DNA of 64,000 bases from Siphonodentalium dalli (GCA_032622095.1 CP136064.1:255421863-255485862), one strand, 5' to 3'; positions 1 to 13,152 are shown, counted from the first letter of the stretch. Program-made: numbers and translations. The notes: a model not told the origin generated them from the letters alone.

Positions 1-144
1 AGACCCATCAAATCTTTAATGTCGTAATATTAAATATATATACATATTATTGCTTCAGTCAATCGGGGTATATCGGGGAAGGTTTTTGTGACTCTTGAAC
101 ATAATTAGATTTACATTAAAGTATATATCGATTGCCCGCCCTTA

Positions 145-425
145 ATAATGGGACCTTCGTAGTATCTGACCTTCGTAGTATTGGACCTTCGGTGTATCGG
201 CATTCGTAAGATCCGATATTCGGAATATTCTACATTCAGAGTATTGATCTTCGTAATATCGAACATTCGTAGTATTGGGTCTTCGGAATATAGGACATTG
301 AACCTTTCGAGTATTGGACCTTCTTAACATGGAACCTTCGTAGTATTGGGCCTTCGCAATATAGTACCTTCGTAGTATTGGGCCTTCGGTGTGTAGGAAC
401 TTCGGAATAAAGGGACGACACTTGG
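145..425. repeat. Degenerate minisatellite, 16-20 bp unit
   Basis: About fifteen imperfect copies of a word close to ACCTTCGTAGTATTGG run through this stretch, varying to CCTTCGGAATAT. Open frames on the minus strand here are by-products of the repeat. The same word family recurs at 9846-9946 and 10968-11067, so this may be a stray array of the same element family. Confidence 0.7.
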
Positions 426-429
426 GAAT

Positions 430-2570
430 GCATGCTCCATCAAATTGCAACACATGCATTGTATCAGGCATTGATTAAGGAAGCTATATTAGAGACAGGT
501 GTAAAGTCGAATTACTCACCAGTTCTTGTCAAAAAGACTGAGAAATATTTGTTGTCCGAAACCTCACAGCGTGTACCTCGGATTAGTCGTTTACCATTTT
601 CGTCGTTAAAACAAACACACCTCTGTGTCCAGCTGTTATCCTGTTGAACATAAACAAGGACTAGATGTGCAACATACATACAATATGTGAGAAATGTTGC
701 CTCATTATATGTGCCCATTGAGAGAACAGGTGTAATGGATACCAAAGATAACGACCGAATGGCACTTTTTCGGGCACTCTTACGAAATATATGCATACTT
801 CATATTATGTTTAATATATATGACTCATAGTCGCAAAATGTGGAACAATTCTGGATTAGTATCGCATAGAAAACAATATAAAACACTTTTTGTTACATTT
901 CCCTGATGTAAAATGAAGAGCACTCACAATATACATGGAGAACTGAAAGCAAATACCATCATCCACAAAACACAATATAATTTGAAACTATTGATCTTTC
1001 GCGGTCTCCGTGTACCTCAGTGTAGGTAAACATAGCACAGTACATATACTTGCAAATCAAGGTAAACGCTATATGTTATGATGATGGTGAAAACCGAATA
1101 TCTTACATAATAATATGGTAATATAGTTGTATTCCTTTGAAAATGTCCATGCCGCCATCATAAAGGAACGCGTCCACGTGCACTTCGGTAAAGTGTGTAA
1201 AAAGAGAGGCGCGTTGTTGTTGTTCTATTTCTTTAGAAACACCTCACATTTCAGCCCCTCCACGGGAGGGGGACACCCGAGGGTGTGAAAATGGCATATT
1301 GACCGTTTTCGAGAACGGTTCGAAATTCGGCAAATTTGACGACATACCCGGATGGTCAACACAACATACCCACTGGAAGCAACCCCACCCTTCACTACCA
1401 CCATGGGGGCCACCCACTAACCATGCGGTAAAATTTCTCCGACATCCGAACCATTCTCGCCATTTTTACATCCCCCATTCGGGTTGGTCCAGATAATAGC
1501 TCATCCATGTCACTACGTCCATATCTGAAAAGATGAAGAAATCTACCCCTCATGTTTTTGGTCAGAGTCAGTTTGTATATGCACTCACCTTAATGCCAAA
1601 GTATTTGAAGTCAAAACAAAGGCCCATGCACTGTGCCTCGGTTTTCACATCGACGACTGTATGTGGCTGCAATAACTTCTCGGGGAAGCAGCCGACGCGA
1701 TCGTACAAGTTACTCTTATCTGAAGATAGAGATCAACACTGCACGAAAAATGGAGTTCATGCTAAACATAAATTGAACATAAATGCCAATGTTAGATATA
1801 AATGAGGAATGTATATGCGTAAGAATTTTATAAACCACGGACACTCTTATGAGTGTGCTTTAGCTGATGGTTGTTAATTATGCTGGCGTGTGTTCATATT
1901 AGAATAAACGCGGATAAATTTCATAATATATCAGCATTTAAGCTGCCTGCAAATTTGGAAGTTTATTTACGAATACATCTTAATAATTTATGCAATGCAT
2001 CAATTCGCATAAATGTGATAGTGTAGTGTCATAAGCAGGGTTTATGTGTAAAAATATGCCCTCATTTTGACTTCAGATCTTGATAGCAGAATGATTAGTG
2101 ATTTATTTTATTCTGCTCAGGTGATCTGGTTAGTGGACCATTTCTCGCCATTTTGAAATCCAAGTCGACCGTCATTCCAATGCATTTAATTAATATATAA
2201 GAATGACGGTTTGTGTGTTCTCAATTTGAATTAATATTCGTAAAAAATAACTACTTTAAGCAGGATTATTCTCACTTTCTATTTGATCACCCTACCGGAG
2301 TGTTTCACTTCACTTTAAAATAAAAGATTCGAAAACATTAATAAAACAGGTAGTTTTTTCTGAAGCTTATAATCTCATATATCAGTAGGTTTACTGAACA
2401 GAAACATGACAAAAATGATATGTGCCCCAATTTTTCTCAGAGGCTTTAAAAATGATATCCTCTGATAGTGGGAAAAGATGTTGTCCGATCATTATGTGTA
2501 CCTTCAATTATTTAAACTAATATGCCAGTTCAGACCATTCCACATTATCCACGAAAATAACTTCAACGCA
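430..2570. other. No recognisable gene
   Basis: Short open frames only, none with recognisable motifs. A comparatively GC-rich patch at about 1236-1500 contains a short dyad (GACCGTTTTCGAGAACGGTT). The rest is AT-rich and looks non-coding. Confidence 0.5.
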
Positions 2571-2574
2571 ACCA

Positions 2575-2930
2575 CAGTTTAACCCTTTCTTCACTATGTT
2601 GAATTAGTCCAGGAGATATTGGTCGACCCACCAATAATGCACCCCAAGAACTCAACTTCACTCCAATAATATCCTTTCTTAATGTCTCCTCTAATTGTTT
2701 TCGGTTGTTAACAAGAAAACAAGTGGCCGCAGATAATCCGAACAAGAGTCATTGCCGAACACATGGGGACCATAACATACATTCCTTGTTGGATATTTGT
2801 GTCCGATATCACGATTTCTCAAATGCAGGTATAATACGGTCAAAGCCGAATCACGCGAATAACGCAATGTCTGTTTCGAATCAATGAGTGGTATCACTAT
2901 CATAGCAACACCCATGCATATATAAGTGCA
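2575..2930. repeat. Dispersed repeat, copy A
   Basis: The segment is homologous in inverted orientation to 11190-11420. Shared blocks include the stretch around GTTAACAAGAAAACAAGTG, the 'gaggagacatta' block, the 'ccaggagatatt' block and an outer 'caacacccatgc' block. No coding capacity is evident. It may be a non-autonomous transposon fragment. Confidence 0.55.
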
Positions 2931-2974
2931 GGAGATACTCGAGAATCCTCTTATACCCGAGTTGAGGAATATTC

Positions 2975-3615
2975 ACCCAAATCCAAGATGGCGGCCAAAA
3001 TGGCCACCAGAATTAGAAAAATCGCCGAAGATCACCGATTTTAACATCAGTGAGCGTTATTGTCACGACAACTCCACACATGCTTACTATTGTGAGTTGT
3101 GAACATTGACACGAAGAACTGTCCATATATCACATCCAAATAAAAGTCCCCCAAAGTCAAAATGGCGCCCACAATTGAGGGCAGATTATGAAATATCACC
3201 GAAAATCTCCCATATTCACATCATTGGGCATTATTGTCGAGACAACTCCACATATGCTGACAGTTGAGTTGGAGATACTGAAGTGAAGTAAATACCTTAC
3301 ATCTCATGCAAGAAATTATTTTCCAAATCGAAGATGGCGGCCAAACTGGCGACCTAAATTTGTAAACACGCCAACATTCCTTTACTTTCTTTCGATTGAC
3401 GTTATTGTTACGAGTATTCTACCCATAATTACATGTTGATATGGAACATTGATATGAAGTATTCATTTGAGTTTGGTAACTGGTACTCACAGTCCAGATG
3501 GCGGCCAAACTGGCGGCGAAGAATTGAAAAAAGTCGATATTTTTACATACTAATTTCATATTTTTGTCATAATATCGATATGTATGAACGAAACGGTACA
3601 TAAGCCATCTATTAG
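2975..3615 (+). repeat. Left arm of a long inverted repeat
   Basis: The arm is built of three to four diverged units of about 160-175 bp. Each unit carries a 'gatggcggccaaa' block followed by 'gttattgtcacgacaactcc' and 'catgctnacagttgag' blocks. The unit order is mirrored at 5925-6480 on the opposite strand, so the pair could fold into a stem of roughly 550-600 bp. Confidence 0.75.
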
Positions 3616-5924
3616 TTCCAACATAGCTGGTAGCCTTCTGGAACGATGAAAACCACAATTAATAATCGCGATGTGGCATTTCGAAATCCATTCTTCACTA
3701 AGCTCCAATAATGGCCGTAATCGTATATAGGTGAGCCGAATAGTCATACTATAACTTCCAAAATTCTAAACAACAGTACCTGAGCTTATTCTGATTTGCC
3801 ACATTCAGGACTGTCGGGACCAGCTTCCGTCTCTTCGTCGGATTAATCTATCGTGCGCTCACACCAAACAGTCTTCTACACTTCTTGGGAGAGGGGTCCC
3901 ACTGATCCGAATGTTTCAAATAATAAATATGCCGGTGTCCAGCTCACGTTTTTGTTTTGGGAATTCTTATCCTTATTCTCGGCGAGCTTCATTCGTTGTT
4001 GCATATGGTATAGTTCAGCTGTTACATACGGGATTTGAGCGTCATCTTGCGCGATAAACTAGAAGGTGTACCATCGATGCGTAGATTAGCTTTTAGCAGG
4101 ACCTCTCTATCTACAGATTTCTCAGCTTTGGTGACCTAGTGGGTATAACAACGTGTACATCTGGTGATCTTCCCAGCCACTTCTCAATATATGGTTCATC
4201 AATTCACATACTCATCGAACGCACTGATGTACCCGGACAACTTTTGTATTTTGCTTCGAAGGTTCAAAGCCTAACATGACGGATGCCTCTCTGCTAAGGC
4301 AAGACCATAATGCATAATATACCCACACTTCTTGCCCATGATCCTAAGAACTATCTTGGTGGCAATCGTCTCACCGAACAGATCTAAGCAGATAATAACA
4401 ATACACGCGGTGCTAGTTTGTGGGCATGTGTCATCATAGAGGAAATGAAATGGGGCCATGTCTGCATCGACCCTTCTTTTGGGTATGTTTTAGATTTAGA
4501 CAAGATCTCTGCGTGGTTTTGCTTTCCTTGTATGTTAATATTGTACCTTCCACCTGTTTGGAAGTCGTTCTTAATCAACTGGACCATGCGCGTACCATGG
4601 TATACCCTCCATACCGGCGTGTAGTCTTAAAGACGATGCATTTGACAGTTGGTTGATATATCATACTCGCGCTGGGTGGTGGTCGGTATGGTTCGAGAAA
4701 GTACTTATGCCATCAAAACAAGGGCGAAATGGTCAACGCGAAGGGATGTTACGTTGATGTGATCTTGCAATCAGTTCAACATACGATAGTTGCACCCAGT
4801 TATTTCCTGGCAACATCACCATTCCGACCATTTGCCTGTATGGGTCATACTAACTACTATATTCTAAAGTTATCCTGTATGATCATAAATGCACCGCTGT
4901 TACCGACATTTACTTGAATAATACCGCCCACATACTGACAATAACCCTGCGAGAGGATGATAACAACGTATACTTTCCGTCTGTAAAGACATTATAGACT
5001 GTTCTGGGGGAGCCTAGCATAAAAAATATCCAGACAAATCTATGCGTCTGGTCCAGTTGTTTCACAATGGCTTCGAAACGGATATGGAAATAAAAATACA
5101 ATCTTACCACGCCAAAATCATCGACACGCATGACATTATATATATGATACCTTCACCTGGTGTAGGGATGGTGTATACCATGGCCCCATTTCATTCCCTC
5201 TATCATGGCGCTTGTCCATAAACTAGCTCATCGAATATATATTGTTGTTCTTCTCTGTTTGGGAGATCTTCGACGAGACGAATGCGGTCAAGAAGTGTGG
5301 GTAGTCGGTACATGCGGTCAAGAAGTGTGGGTAGTCGGTACATTATGGTCTTCCCCTTAGCTGAATAGGCATCCGTCCAAGGGAATGAGTCAGCTAGCCA
5401 CATTCGATACACTGCCGACGTTGTCCGCGTATGCCAATGCGTTCGCTAAGTTTGTGAGGTGACGAACCATCTATTGAGAAGTGATTAGCTAACTGGGAAG
5501 TTCGCCAGGTGTACATGTGGTTATCCTCATGGGGTATGTGAAAGACATACATAGATATGCCCTTCTGTAAGCTAGTATACTCATCGACCATATTCATTTC
5601 TAGTTCAAGGTGACGCACAAGTCCCATATTTAGCAAATATTTAAAACTGTAAGCAGGACACCAGAAAACGAATTGTTTGAAACGTTATGATTAGAGGGAC
5701 CCTTCTGGCGGGAAGTGTTGAATACTGTGTCGGTGTGTGCTACCTAAATTTATCAGACAAAGAAATGGAAGGTGGCCCAGATAAATATTGACGTGGAAAA
5801 TCAGAATTTGTTATCAGGTAATTGTTCTAATATGAATATTCGGCGCACCTACGGCTACGACCATTGTCGGCGCTTAATGGAGAATTTATTGTGTTTTGAG
5901 ACGTTTTAAGTTGGAACTAATACA
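3616..5924. other. Interior of the inverted-repeat element
   Basis: About 2.3 kb lies between the two arms. There is no intact open frame; the longest are below 85 codons. A minus-strand series (5394-5636, 5203-5412, 4910-5131, 4384-4587) could be a decayed transposase read in shifting frames. One short match to the 'FTDxxxxxL' style of Tc1/mariner enzymes (near 5000) is too weak to support a call. A perfect 30-bp tandem duplication sits at 5282-5341. Confidence 0.35.
5282..5341. repeat. Exact 30-bp tandem duplication
   Basis: Two adjacent identical 30-bp copies (5282-5311 and 5312-5341) begin with atgcggtcaagaagtgtggg. Exact identity points to a recent slippage or duplication. Confidence 0.9.
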
Positions 5925-6485
5925 TGCTGTATGTTCCGTTTCGTCCATACATATCGATATTATGTCAAAAGGTTGAAGTTAGTGTGTGAAAATATCGTCT
6001 TCATCTTGACTGAGTATCAATTGCCAAACTCAAATGAATGCTTCATATCACTGATCCATATCAACATGTAACAGTTTGTAGAATTCGCGTAATAATAACG
6101 CCCATCGTAGGAAAGTAAAGGAATGTAGAAGTGTTTTCAAATTTCGGTCGCCATTTCAGCTGCCATTTTCGATTGGAAAACCATTTCGTGCATAAGATGT
6201 GAGGTAATTATTTCACCTCAGTATTTCCAACTCAACTGTCAGCATGAGTGGAGTTGTCTCGACAATAATGCCCAACTGTCAGCATGGGTGGAGTTGTCTC
6301 AACAATAATGCCCAATAATTGTCGGTGATGTTTCCAAATCTGTCCGCCATTGTGAACGCCATTTTGTATTTGGGGGACTTTTGTTTGGATTTGATATAAG
6401 GACAGTTCTTCGCCTCAGTGTTCACAACTCACAATAGTAAGCATGAGTGGAGTTGTCGTGACAAAAATATCCAGCAAGGAATGTA
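5925..6485 (-). repeat. Right arm of a long inverted repeat
   Basis: This is the inverted counterpart of 2975-3615 with units in the same order. It contains an extra internal 40-bp tandem duplication (about 6235-6315, 'actgtcagcatgrgtggagt'). Together the arms delimit a foldback-like element of about 3.5 kb. No target duplication could be fixed because the outer edges fade out. Confidence 0.75.
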
Positions 6486-9400
6486 TATTATGGTCCCATT
6501 GTGTTCATAAATGATTTATATACGAGAAATATATAACATCACGCCAAGATGCCCATGTTTTCCCACAGAGACAAAAAAGCAAATGTTCACATTTAGGCGG
6601 CCATCTTGGCCGACACATTGGATTTTGGTGACGGATTTTTTGCTAGGTTGTGAAGGTTGTGTATTCACAACCCAAAGGTTGTTTTACGGTTCGTATAAGC
6701 GACGCAAGTATAGTTTTGACGTCACTAATTTTTATACTCTATCAACCTAAACAAATTGTTTTACATCCGGGCGATTCGGACCTATGGGGCCTTTATGGTG
6801 GCCGCCATGTTGGAATAACCTTGACAAATTAACAAAACGAATTTATTTTTCTTCTTCGATCAGCATCCCCATAGCAACACTGTTAAATTTGAAAAACAAA
6901 ATCAACCTTATTCAAAATTAAATGATTGAAGTGGGGATTTAGTTGACATAGGCGCATAGCATTCGGCAAACTTCGTCAGATTCCGAACCGCTACGTCTCC
7001 TGGCCCATAGCAACGTTGCGATTGGTGACGTAATTTTCGTTACAAAATGCGCCCAGGTGCAAGGAGTTATCGGCGAGTGCATATTCGAAATTCTCCGTTG
7101 TTGTTGTTCTCGAGCTGAATTGTATTGGTATAAGCCAATCGATTGGGCATACATTGTGTGTGAAGCCTCCGGACTTGGTTGAACAGTGGATGTAAAATTC
7201 TGTCAGTCGGAAAGAAACTGAATGATGAATCATTGAATATGTGACTGGAAAATATGAAAATCAAAATGATAGTCAGTGGAGACAGTGGGATGGACGTTGG
7301 ACTGGTCTGTGGTCACCACGGTGATGTGACTTGTTTTGTTAAATTTTAAGTATGTTTTCACCTGGACTGGTTAGAGTTGCAAGCGGCAAATTGTTCCATC
7401 TACTTCTCTAAATTTAATTGTTAATAGCTGACACTGTCAGGTCAACTTCAAGCCATCAACTGATCAAGGAAATAAGAAAATGAACATTTTAGAGCTGACT
7501 GATTTACTCATTTACTACTAGTACTACTAGTCTATTACTATTAGGATTGTATTAGTGATTACAGATTAGTAAATTTAGTTTTCAACGACTTCTGGTTCAG
7601 CCTCACCCACTCACTGTGGGTGTGACTCGGGTCAAAATACAATTCTAGCCAGCTACATAGCAGTCGACACACCGATGTGACAAACATGTGAAGCCCAGTG
7701 AATTGGTGACTGACAAAGTGAATAAATTAACTTGGTGAGTGAAGGAAAAGAAGAACATCTCCCAATTGGTCTCGACACACTGCAGAGTGTAGTGACTGGT
7801 GAGATGATATGCTTTCAACTTTCCATCTATGAATTCTGTTTCCTGTGATTGACAGGTCAAGTTAAATATAATAATTATAATGCACCGTTAATAACGCCTT
7901 TTCGTTAACGGTGACTTGTTTCAGCATTCTCACATATTAAATATTTCATGATTTTAACACTGTGTTCTCGGTTTAAACCTTAAGCATTAAGCGGGAGCTC
8001 GGTCAGCATGGCTAGCATATATACTAGTGGCTATTTGTGGGAAAAGTATTAAATATAGCCCTGCATACTTGCTATTGTTGACTTGACACAATGGGATTGG
8101 TATAATCTGTATGCTAAACATAATAACTCCAGGCCAAGCGGTTCGAACTGTCATGACCTTCTAGTTCTACATGACTCATGGGGAAATCGCAGATGGTCAT
8201 ATAAATGTTTAATCTGGTAGCATGTTCTTAGACCATGCCATGAATCACTATGTATCTATGCCCGTCGAGAATGATATATTCCATCAATACAATTTTTTGC
8301 TGTTGCGATAGGGAAGTTTGTAACATTGAAAAAACAGTACAGGTAATAAATTATGAAATACCTGTTCCTTAATAATGTGTGTCATAGAATGTGAAGGTCC
8401 AACTTTGAAATTGCAAGATTTAAGTGACTTTGTGGTTGATTTTGCTTTGCGTCCCTTACACTAATGTAATTCCTCCCGGGCCATTATAAAATTCTCAACG
8501 ATCATTAAATTATTTGGCATAGAGACATATATATAATTAAATTAAAATAGAATTAAATTTCCATCACTATTATTAATTTCAGTCTAAGTCTCTACTATCA
8601 ATATTATTGACCATCACAATGATAGTAGGACACCTGAGAGTACGATATAATATCACAAAAGTCACAAAGAAGCATGCAATCTCGAGCTGGGACCACCCCT
8701 ACTGTGAAGTAGATTAATGGGGAACAAGTATTAACAATAAAGGGAAATATATTCCCTTCTTGTTTATTCATTGTTATACATTCGCTGTCAGAACATAAAA
8801 AAGTTCCCAGGTTTTTGTACAGTGCAATTAGTGTAATATGGTCTATAGTACGGTCATATCTAGTGTAGAGATTCATGACATGATCTAGTATTTTTTGTGG
8901 TTCGATGGTCTTTTAAGGTGAACTCAGTAAACGTGCATGTATGCACGTTTGATTAATTAGTAGTAACCGTATAGGAAACGCCCGAACATACCAGTATTGC
9001 ACAATGACATCGGTTTGTTTGATCTAAATTATTTATCCACTCCAGCCCCAAAACAATAGTCATTTGGCAAATTATGTCATTCCTTTTTGAAGTGCCTATC
9101 ATCTACTGAAGGTGTATACTACCACAGGCCAGAAATTGTGTCCCATTGAGTCATTGTGCCCCACCCGTGTAACTCGCTGAAAGTCAAGCATACATAAATG
9201 TCTATAAATAAATCAGATGTGTGGCTATGTGAAATATGTAATAAATCCCCGTTTTCCACATCTCAAAAATGTGTTCAGTATTATATGTAAATTTATCCAA
9301 TAAAGATATTTTTCCCTTAAAATTGCAAAAATTAAATTAATTAATTTTGCCTTGAAAATTGGTCGCTGGGCCATTTCAACCTTCACCTGATGATAGCATT

Positions 9401-9840
9401 TTGAACAATATATAGTAACATGTGTTATATGGCTAATATCTCTGGACTGGCGCCATTGCTATTGGTCTGGAAATTAGAGACATGTTAGAGGTAATGTCTC
9501 ACTCTGACCCATGTCTAACTGTGGCCCACGTTCCCCTATATCTGGTGCTGCAACATATTCTCGTGCAAATAGGTTTATATTGTACCTAAATATTCACATA
9601 GGTTCATATTTTTATTCATTTAAATTTGTTAAATCAAAATTTAGAAAAACTAACGCCATTATACACTCTGCCATGGCACCTTGCGTCACCACACCAAATT
9701 TCGTTGAAATCCGGGCACCAAAATTAACAAAGACGTGTTGGTCTCAACTTTACTCCAGTCGTACATGTATATGCATATATAAACAGTCCCATGAAACATT
9801 TATACATTTATTGATGGACGTGTCGTGGGATGTTCATACA
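6486..9840. other. No recognisable gene
   Basis: Only short frames. Motifs of the 'ggcggccatcttgg' type at about 6597 and 6796 recall the inverted-repeat arms to the left and may be outer, decayed units. A 9-bp dyad CACCGTTAA/TTAACGGTG spans 7883-7913. A near-palindrome AACGTGCATGTATGCACGTT lies at 8929-8948. Nothing else stands out. Confidence 0.45.
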
Positions 9841-9845
9841 TGATC

Positions 9846-9946
9846 GGGTTCCATATTCCGAAGGTTCCATATTCCGAATGTTCATTATTCCGAAGGTTCG
9901 CTATTCCAAATTTTCGTTATTCCGAAGATTCGCTAATCTGAAGGTT
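9846..9946 (+). repeat. Minisatellite, left member of an inverted pair
   Basis: Six to seven units of 16-18 bp resembling GGTTCGCTATTCCGAA. The reverse complement, CCTTCGGAATAGCGAA, forms the array at 10968-11067. Arrays in opposite orientation bound a 1.0-kb interval. Confidence 0.75.
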
Positions 9947-10262
9947 TTCTGTTCTGGGCGTATTTAACCAGAAATGAATTAAAATTTGCAGTCAACACCA
10001 CCCCCCCCCCCCACAAAAACCACACGAGGAATGAAAAATGATATTACGCTAGTATTCACATATAGTACAGTTATACACCCCATTCTAATTCCCAAATTGT
10101 TCCAGATGTCGGTTATTAATAGCAAGAAGACCTTATCAGTTTATCGTTTATTATGGAAAGTTGAAAACACGATGACTGCATGACTGAAATAAGCTACATG
10201 TAAGAGTCTAAGTGATACAGTCTGTCCGGACTAGCAATCTGTATTTGAAAGAAACATCAACA

Positions 10263-10560
10263 TTAAAGGCCCACTTAATTTTCGAACCCCCAGATCATAT
10301 ATATATAAAATATATGCCATATTGTATACCATGCAATTGAAATAGGAAGCTCTCTAACGTTGTATTATCAACTTATCCGTGTGTACTAAACTGTGAACAT
10401 GCTTTTGTTGAGTTGCCGACATGTTTTATGCTAAAGTTTCATCTGGTTTTGTTGTGCAAAGTGTATTATTTTCAATGGAGGGGGAATAACTCTATATTTT
10501 AAAGATAGAGTTACATGTATTCCCCTTCCATTGAAAATTCCTTTTTCTAGCTTGAATTCT
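10263..10560 (+). mobile_element. TTAA MITE relic, left half
   Basis: TTAA at 10263-10266 is followed by AGGCCCACTTAATTTTCG. Alignment then continues to about 10500 with the complete element at 23549-23974, including the blocks around 'attatcaacttatccg', 'ctgtgaacatgct' and 'tcaatggagggggaataac'. The expected right terminus is not found, so the copy is broken after the hairpin at 10468-10538. Confidence 0.6.
10468..10538. repeat. Hairpin, about 28-bp arms
   Basis: The arms start ATTTTCAATGGAGGGGGAAT and end ATTCCCCTTCCATTGAAAAT, around a short AT-rich loop, with one 6-base bulge. It lies exactly where homology to the intact MITE at 23549 ends, suggesting an inverted duplication of the break end. 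Confidence 0.8.
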
Positions 10561-10967
10561 GGGAGCCATAACGGAGGGGGGATTTTTTATGATTTAAACT
10601 ATTTTATATTTCTCTATGGGCATCTTCTGAGACACAGACGTTTCAAATGGTGATGGATTATAGTATTTTAATCATATTTTATGGCATAGATTGTTATTAA
10701 AACAGAATATCAATGTTATGGCGCTCCAGTATTCATTAAGCGTTATAGCCCTACTGTTATAAACCGCCTTTATCTGGCGTATTCTTGCCTCTAAGATTAT
10801 TGAGATATAACGCCATGGAAACATAGCAATTGTGTGGGCTGCGTGACGTGACATTAAATTTCAAGGAAACCCTTGTTTCAATGTTTTAAGTTATTTCATT
10901 CATAAAAAGATTCTTATGATAAAGAACCCTCTCAATACTTAAGAATACAGAATTAAACTTCAAAATA

Positions 10968-11067
10968 ACAAAAACCTCCGGAATAGAGAACCATCGGAAT
11001 AGCGAACCTTCGGTATGATGAACCTTGGGAATAGTGAACATTCGGAATAGCAAACCTTCGGAATAGA
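10968..11067 (-). repeat. Minisatellite, right member of an inverted pair
   Basis: Six units of about 17 bp near GAACCTTCGGAATAGN, the reverse complement of the array at 9846-9946. See that entry. Confidence 0.75.
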
Positions 11068-11189
11068 GACATGTCGCTGTCCATACGTACTGACGTAATC
11101 ATATTAGCATAATGAATAGTGCAGAAAACAAGACTGTGTGTGATACATCTTTACTATACCGGCGATCAAAGTTACCTGTGCATATAAAA

Positions 11190-11420
11190 AATGGCCGCCA
11201 TGATGGACGGCATCTTGTCTGGAGTCTCTGCGGTCACTTGTTTTCTTGTTAACAACCGAACAAAATTAGAGGAGACATTATGAAAGAAAATGAGTGGGTG
11301 AAGTTGAGTCCTGGGCTGCAGAGGTCGACTAATATCTCCTGGACTAAATCTCCTATTCAATTATAAGTATACATTGGAATGGAATATTAGTCATGTGCAT
11401 GGGTGTTATGGAAATATAAA
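11190..11420. repeat. Dispersed repeat, copy B
   Basis: Inverted relative of 2575-2930, sharing the 'cacttgttttcttgttaaca' block, 'gaggagacatta', 'atatctcctgga' and the outer 'gcatgggtgtta'. It is shorter than copy A because an inner block is missing. Confidence 0.55.
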
Positions 11421-12740
11421 CAGACGACAACGAATGATAACAGTGTAGCAAGATTCATATGTATTAATGGGGAATGTTTGCATAAGGGCTAATCGCCAAT
11501 AAATTAATAAAAATAAAGATTTAATAACGAATAAGGAAGTTTGCATGTTCAAAGTGTACATTTTGGATATAACATAATTTTATTATAATAAATACAACAT
11601 CAGACATGTGAAATATAAAAGATGAGAAGCATTCCTATGAATGAGTTGGTTTACTCTGGTTTACTGTGATTTTCACACATATGTTTTCTTTTACCTAGAT
11701 ACCATTTCTTTGAGAATAAAATAAAACCTGGTGTTCCCCCCCCCACCCAATATATTGGTAAGTTTCTAACCTTGTCTGTGCAATGAATTGTCCTTGTATG
11801 AAGCCGGTGAAGTCCGATGTAGCACATTGTCTAGTTTCCTGACTCAAAATTATTATTGTATGTCCCTAATCTATACCAAACGTTCAGGTGAGGGATACAC
11901 CATCTTCAATTTGAGTTCACAGTGTTGTTACCATTCAGTATATCAAATCATAAGTTATAACTGTTAGAATGTTCGTACTGTTTTGTTCAGATATACTTAT
12001 ATTAAAGATAGAGGACGAACATAGATTTCGCACATGTGTGAAAATGAGAGCGAATGTGATACAGTTTATAGTCTATTATACTTATTTAACAAATGAATGT
12101 AGTTCGAGTGTGTTCTATTGCGTGGCACTGTGGCCGTTTGAGCACACTGTGCTAAACGGGCACGACATACACCAAAATAAACCACACTCAAACTATATTC
12201 GTTTCGTGTATATACAGCGACACACCCCTCAATAAAACACACTCAAACTACATTAATTTCTTATATTTGTGCGGCGTTTTCCTTATTAATTTCTATAAAT
12301 TCCGCTGATTTATTTTCTTAATATGTTTGCAGTTTCGATTTTTATACCATTCAGACTGTAAGTTAGCCCAACATTCACCTGTGAATGTCGATCATTTAGT
12401 CTACGGCCGCGTAATTGAAAACACGTCCAGCTATTTTACTACAGCTTTTAGTCATCTGCATATATCAAAATTATGTGACGTCTGTTCGTGTTATGGTGTG
12501 TGTTATTGGGAGATGAAGCCCATGACCAATCACCGAACATGATTTAATTTAAAACGTACGGGCTATGTAAAGCATGTATTAAATTTTGAGTATCTCAACA
12601 GCCATCGTATACCTCATGTAGGAATGAAACAAAAGTTAATACCGATAACCAAATGCCATGCGCTGTGAATGCTCACCACTCAGCCAATGCCACCCACTAT
12701 TATTGTTGTAACCACCAAGCCACGCGGTTGTTCCAACAGG
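11421..12740. other. No recognisable gene
   Basis: AT-rich, with a C-run at about 11738. A loosely repeated 'aaacacactcaaactacatt' block occurs twice between 12160 and 12265. Open frames are below 90 codons and carry no recognisable motif. Confidence 0.45.
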
Positions 12741-12746
12741 CAGTTT

Positions 12747-12945
12747 CCACGCTGCATTCGTCAGCTCCTCTTCGGTATGAAGAGTAGCCAATCTTACTGC
12801 CACATCTTGACATGTTATGTTGGCACCCGCCCACGTGACTGTATTGTCGTGCCAGACTTTTTCGCTTGCTGAAAGATTAGATTCGTTTTAGAAAAACATT
12901 CTGTTTCGATGCTCCATTTTGTTTCAAAATTATAGCACCTTGCCG
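12747..12945 (+). repeat. Dispersed repeat, copy 1
   Basis: Direct homologue of 15112-15305. Shared blocks include 'cagctcctcttcggtatgaa', 'ctgacatgtt', 'ttttagatc' and 'atgctccattttt'. No coding capacity seen. Confidence 0.6.
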
Positions 12946-13152
12946 TTACGTGTTCACCATTATACAATCGCGCCTCGCCGTGTTCAACATTACATCATTA
13001 TGCACCATATTTCTCTGTGGTCAACATTACATCAACGTGGCTCTCCGTTTTCAGTATTACAGCACCGTGGCTCAAAGTGTTGAACATTACACAATCGTGG
13101 CTCTCTGTGATAAATATTACAGCATCATGGCTTTCATTGTTCAACAACTTAA
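12935..13152 (+). repeat. Minisatellite, 31-33 bp unit
   Basis: About seven imperfect units near ATTACANCANCGTGGCTCTC followed by 'nGTGTTCAAC'. Two overlapping plus-strand frames here (12950-13159, 13017-13211) follow the repeat and are not genes. Confidence 0.75.

Noticed and set aside
142-471. 109-codon minus-strand frame
   Set aside because: It follows a degenerate 16-20-bp minisatellite; the peptide repeats mirror the DNA repeat without a conserved pattern.
4910-5131. Tc1/mariner transposase in the interior of the 3-6 kb element
   Set aside because: One short 'FTDGKYTLL' stretch recalls the catalytic region, but neighbouring motifs are missing in all frames.
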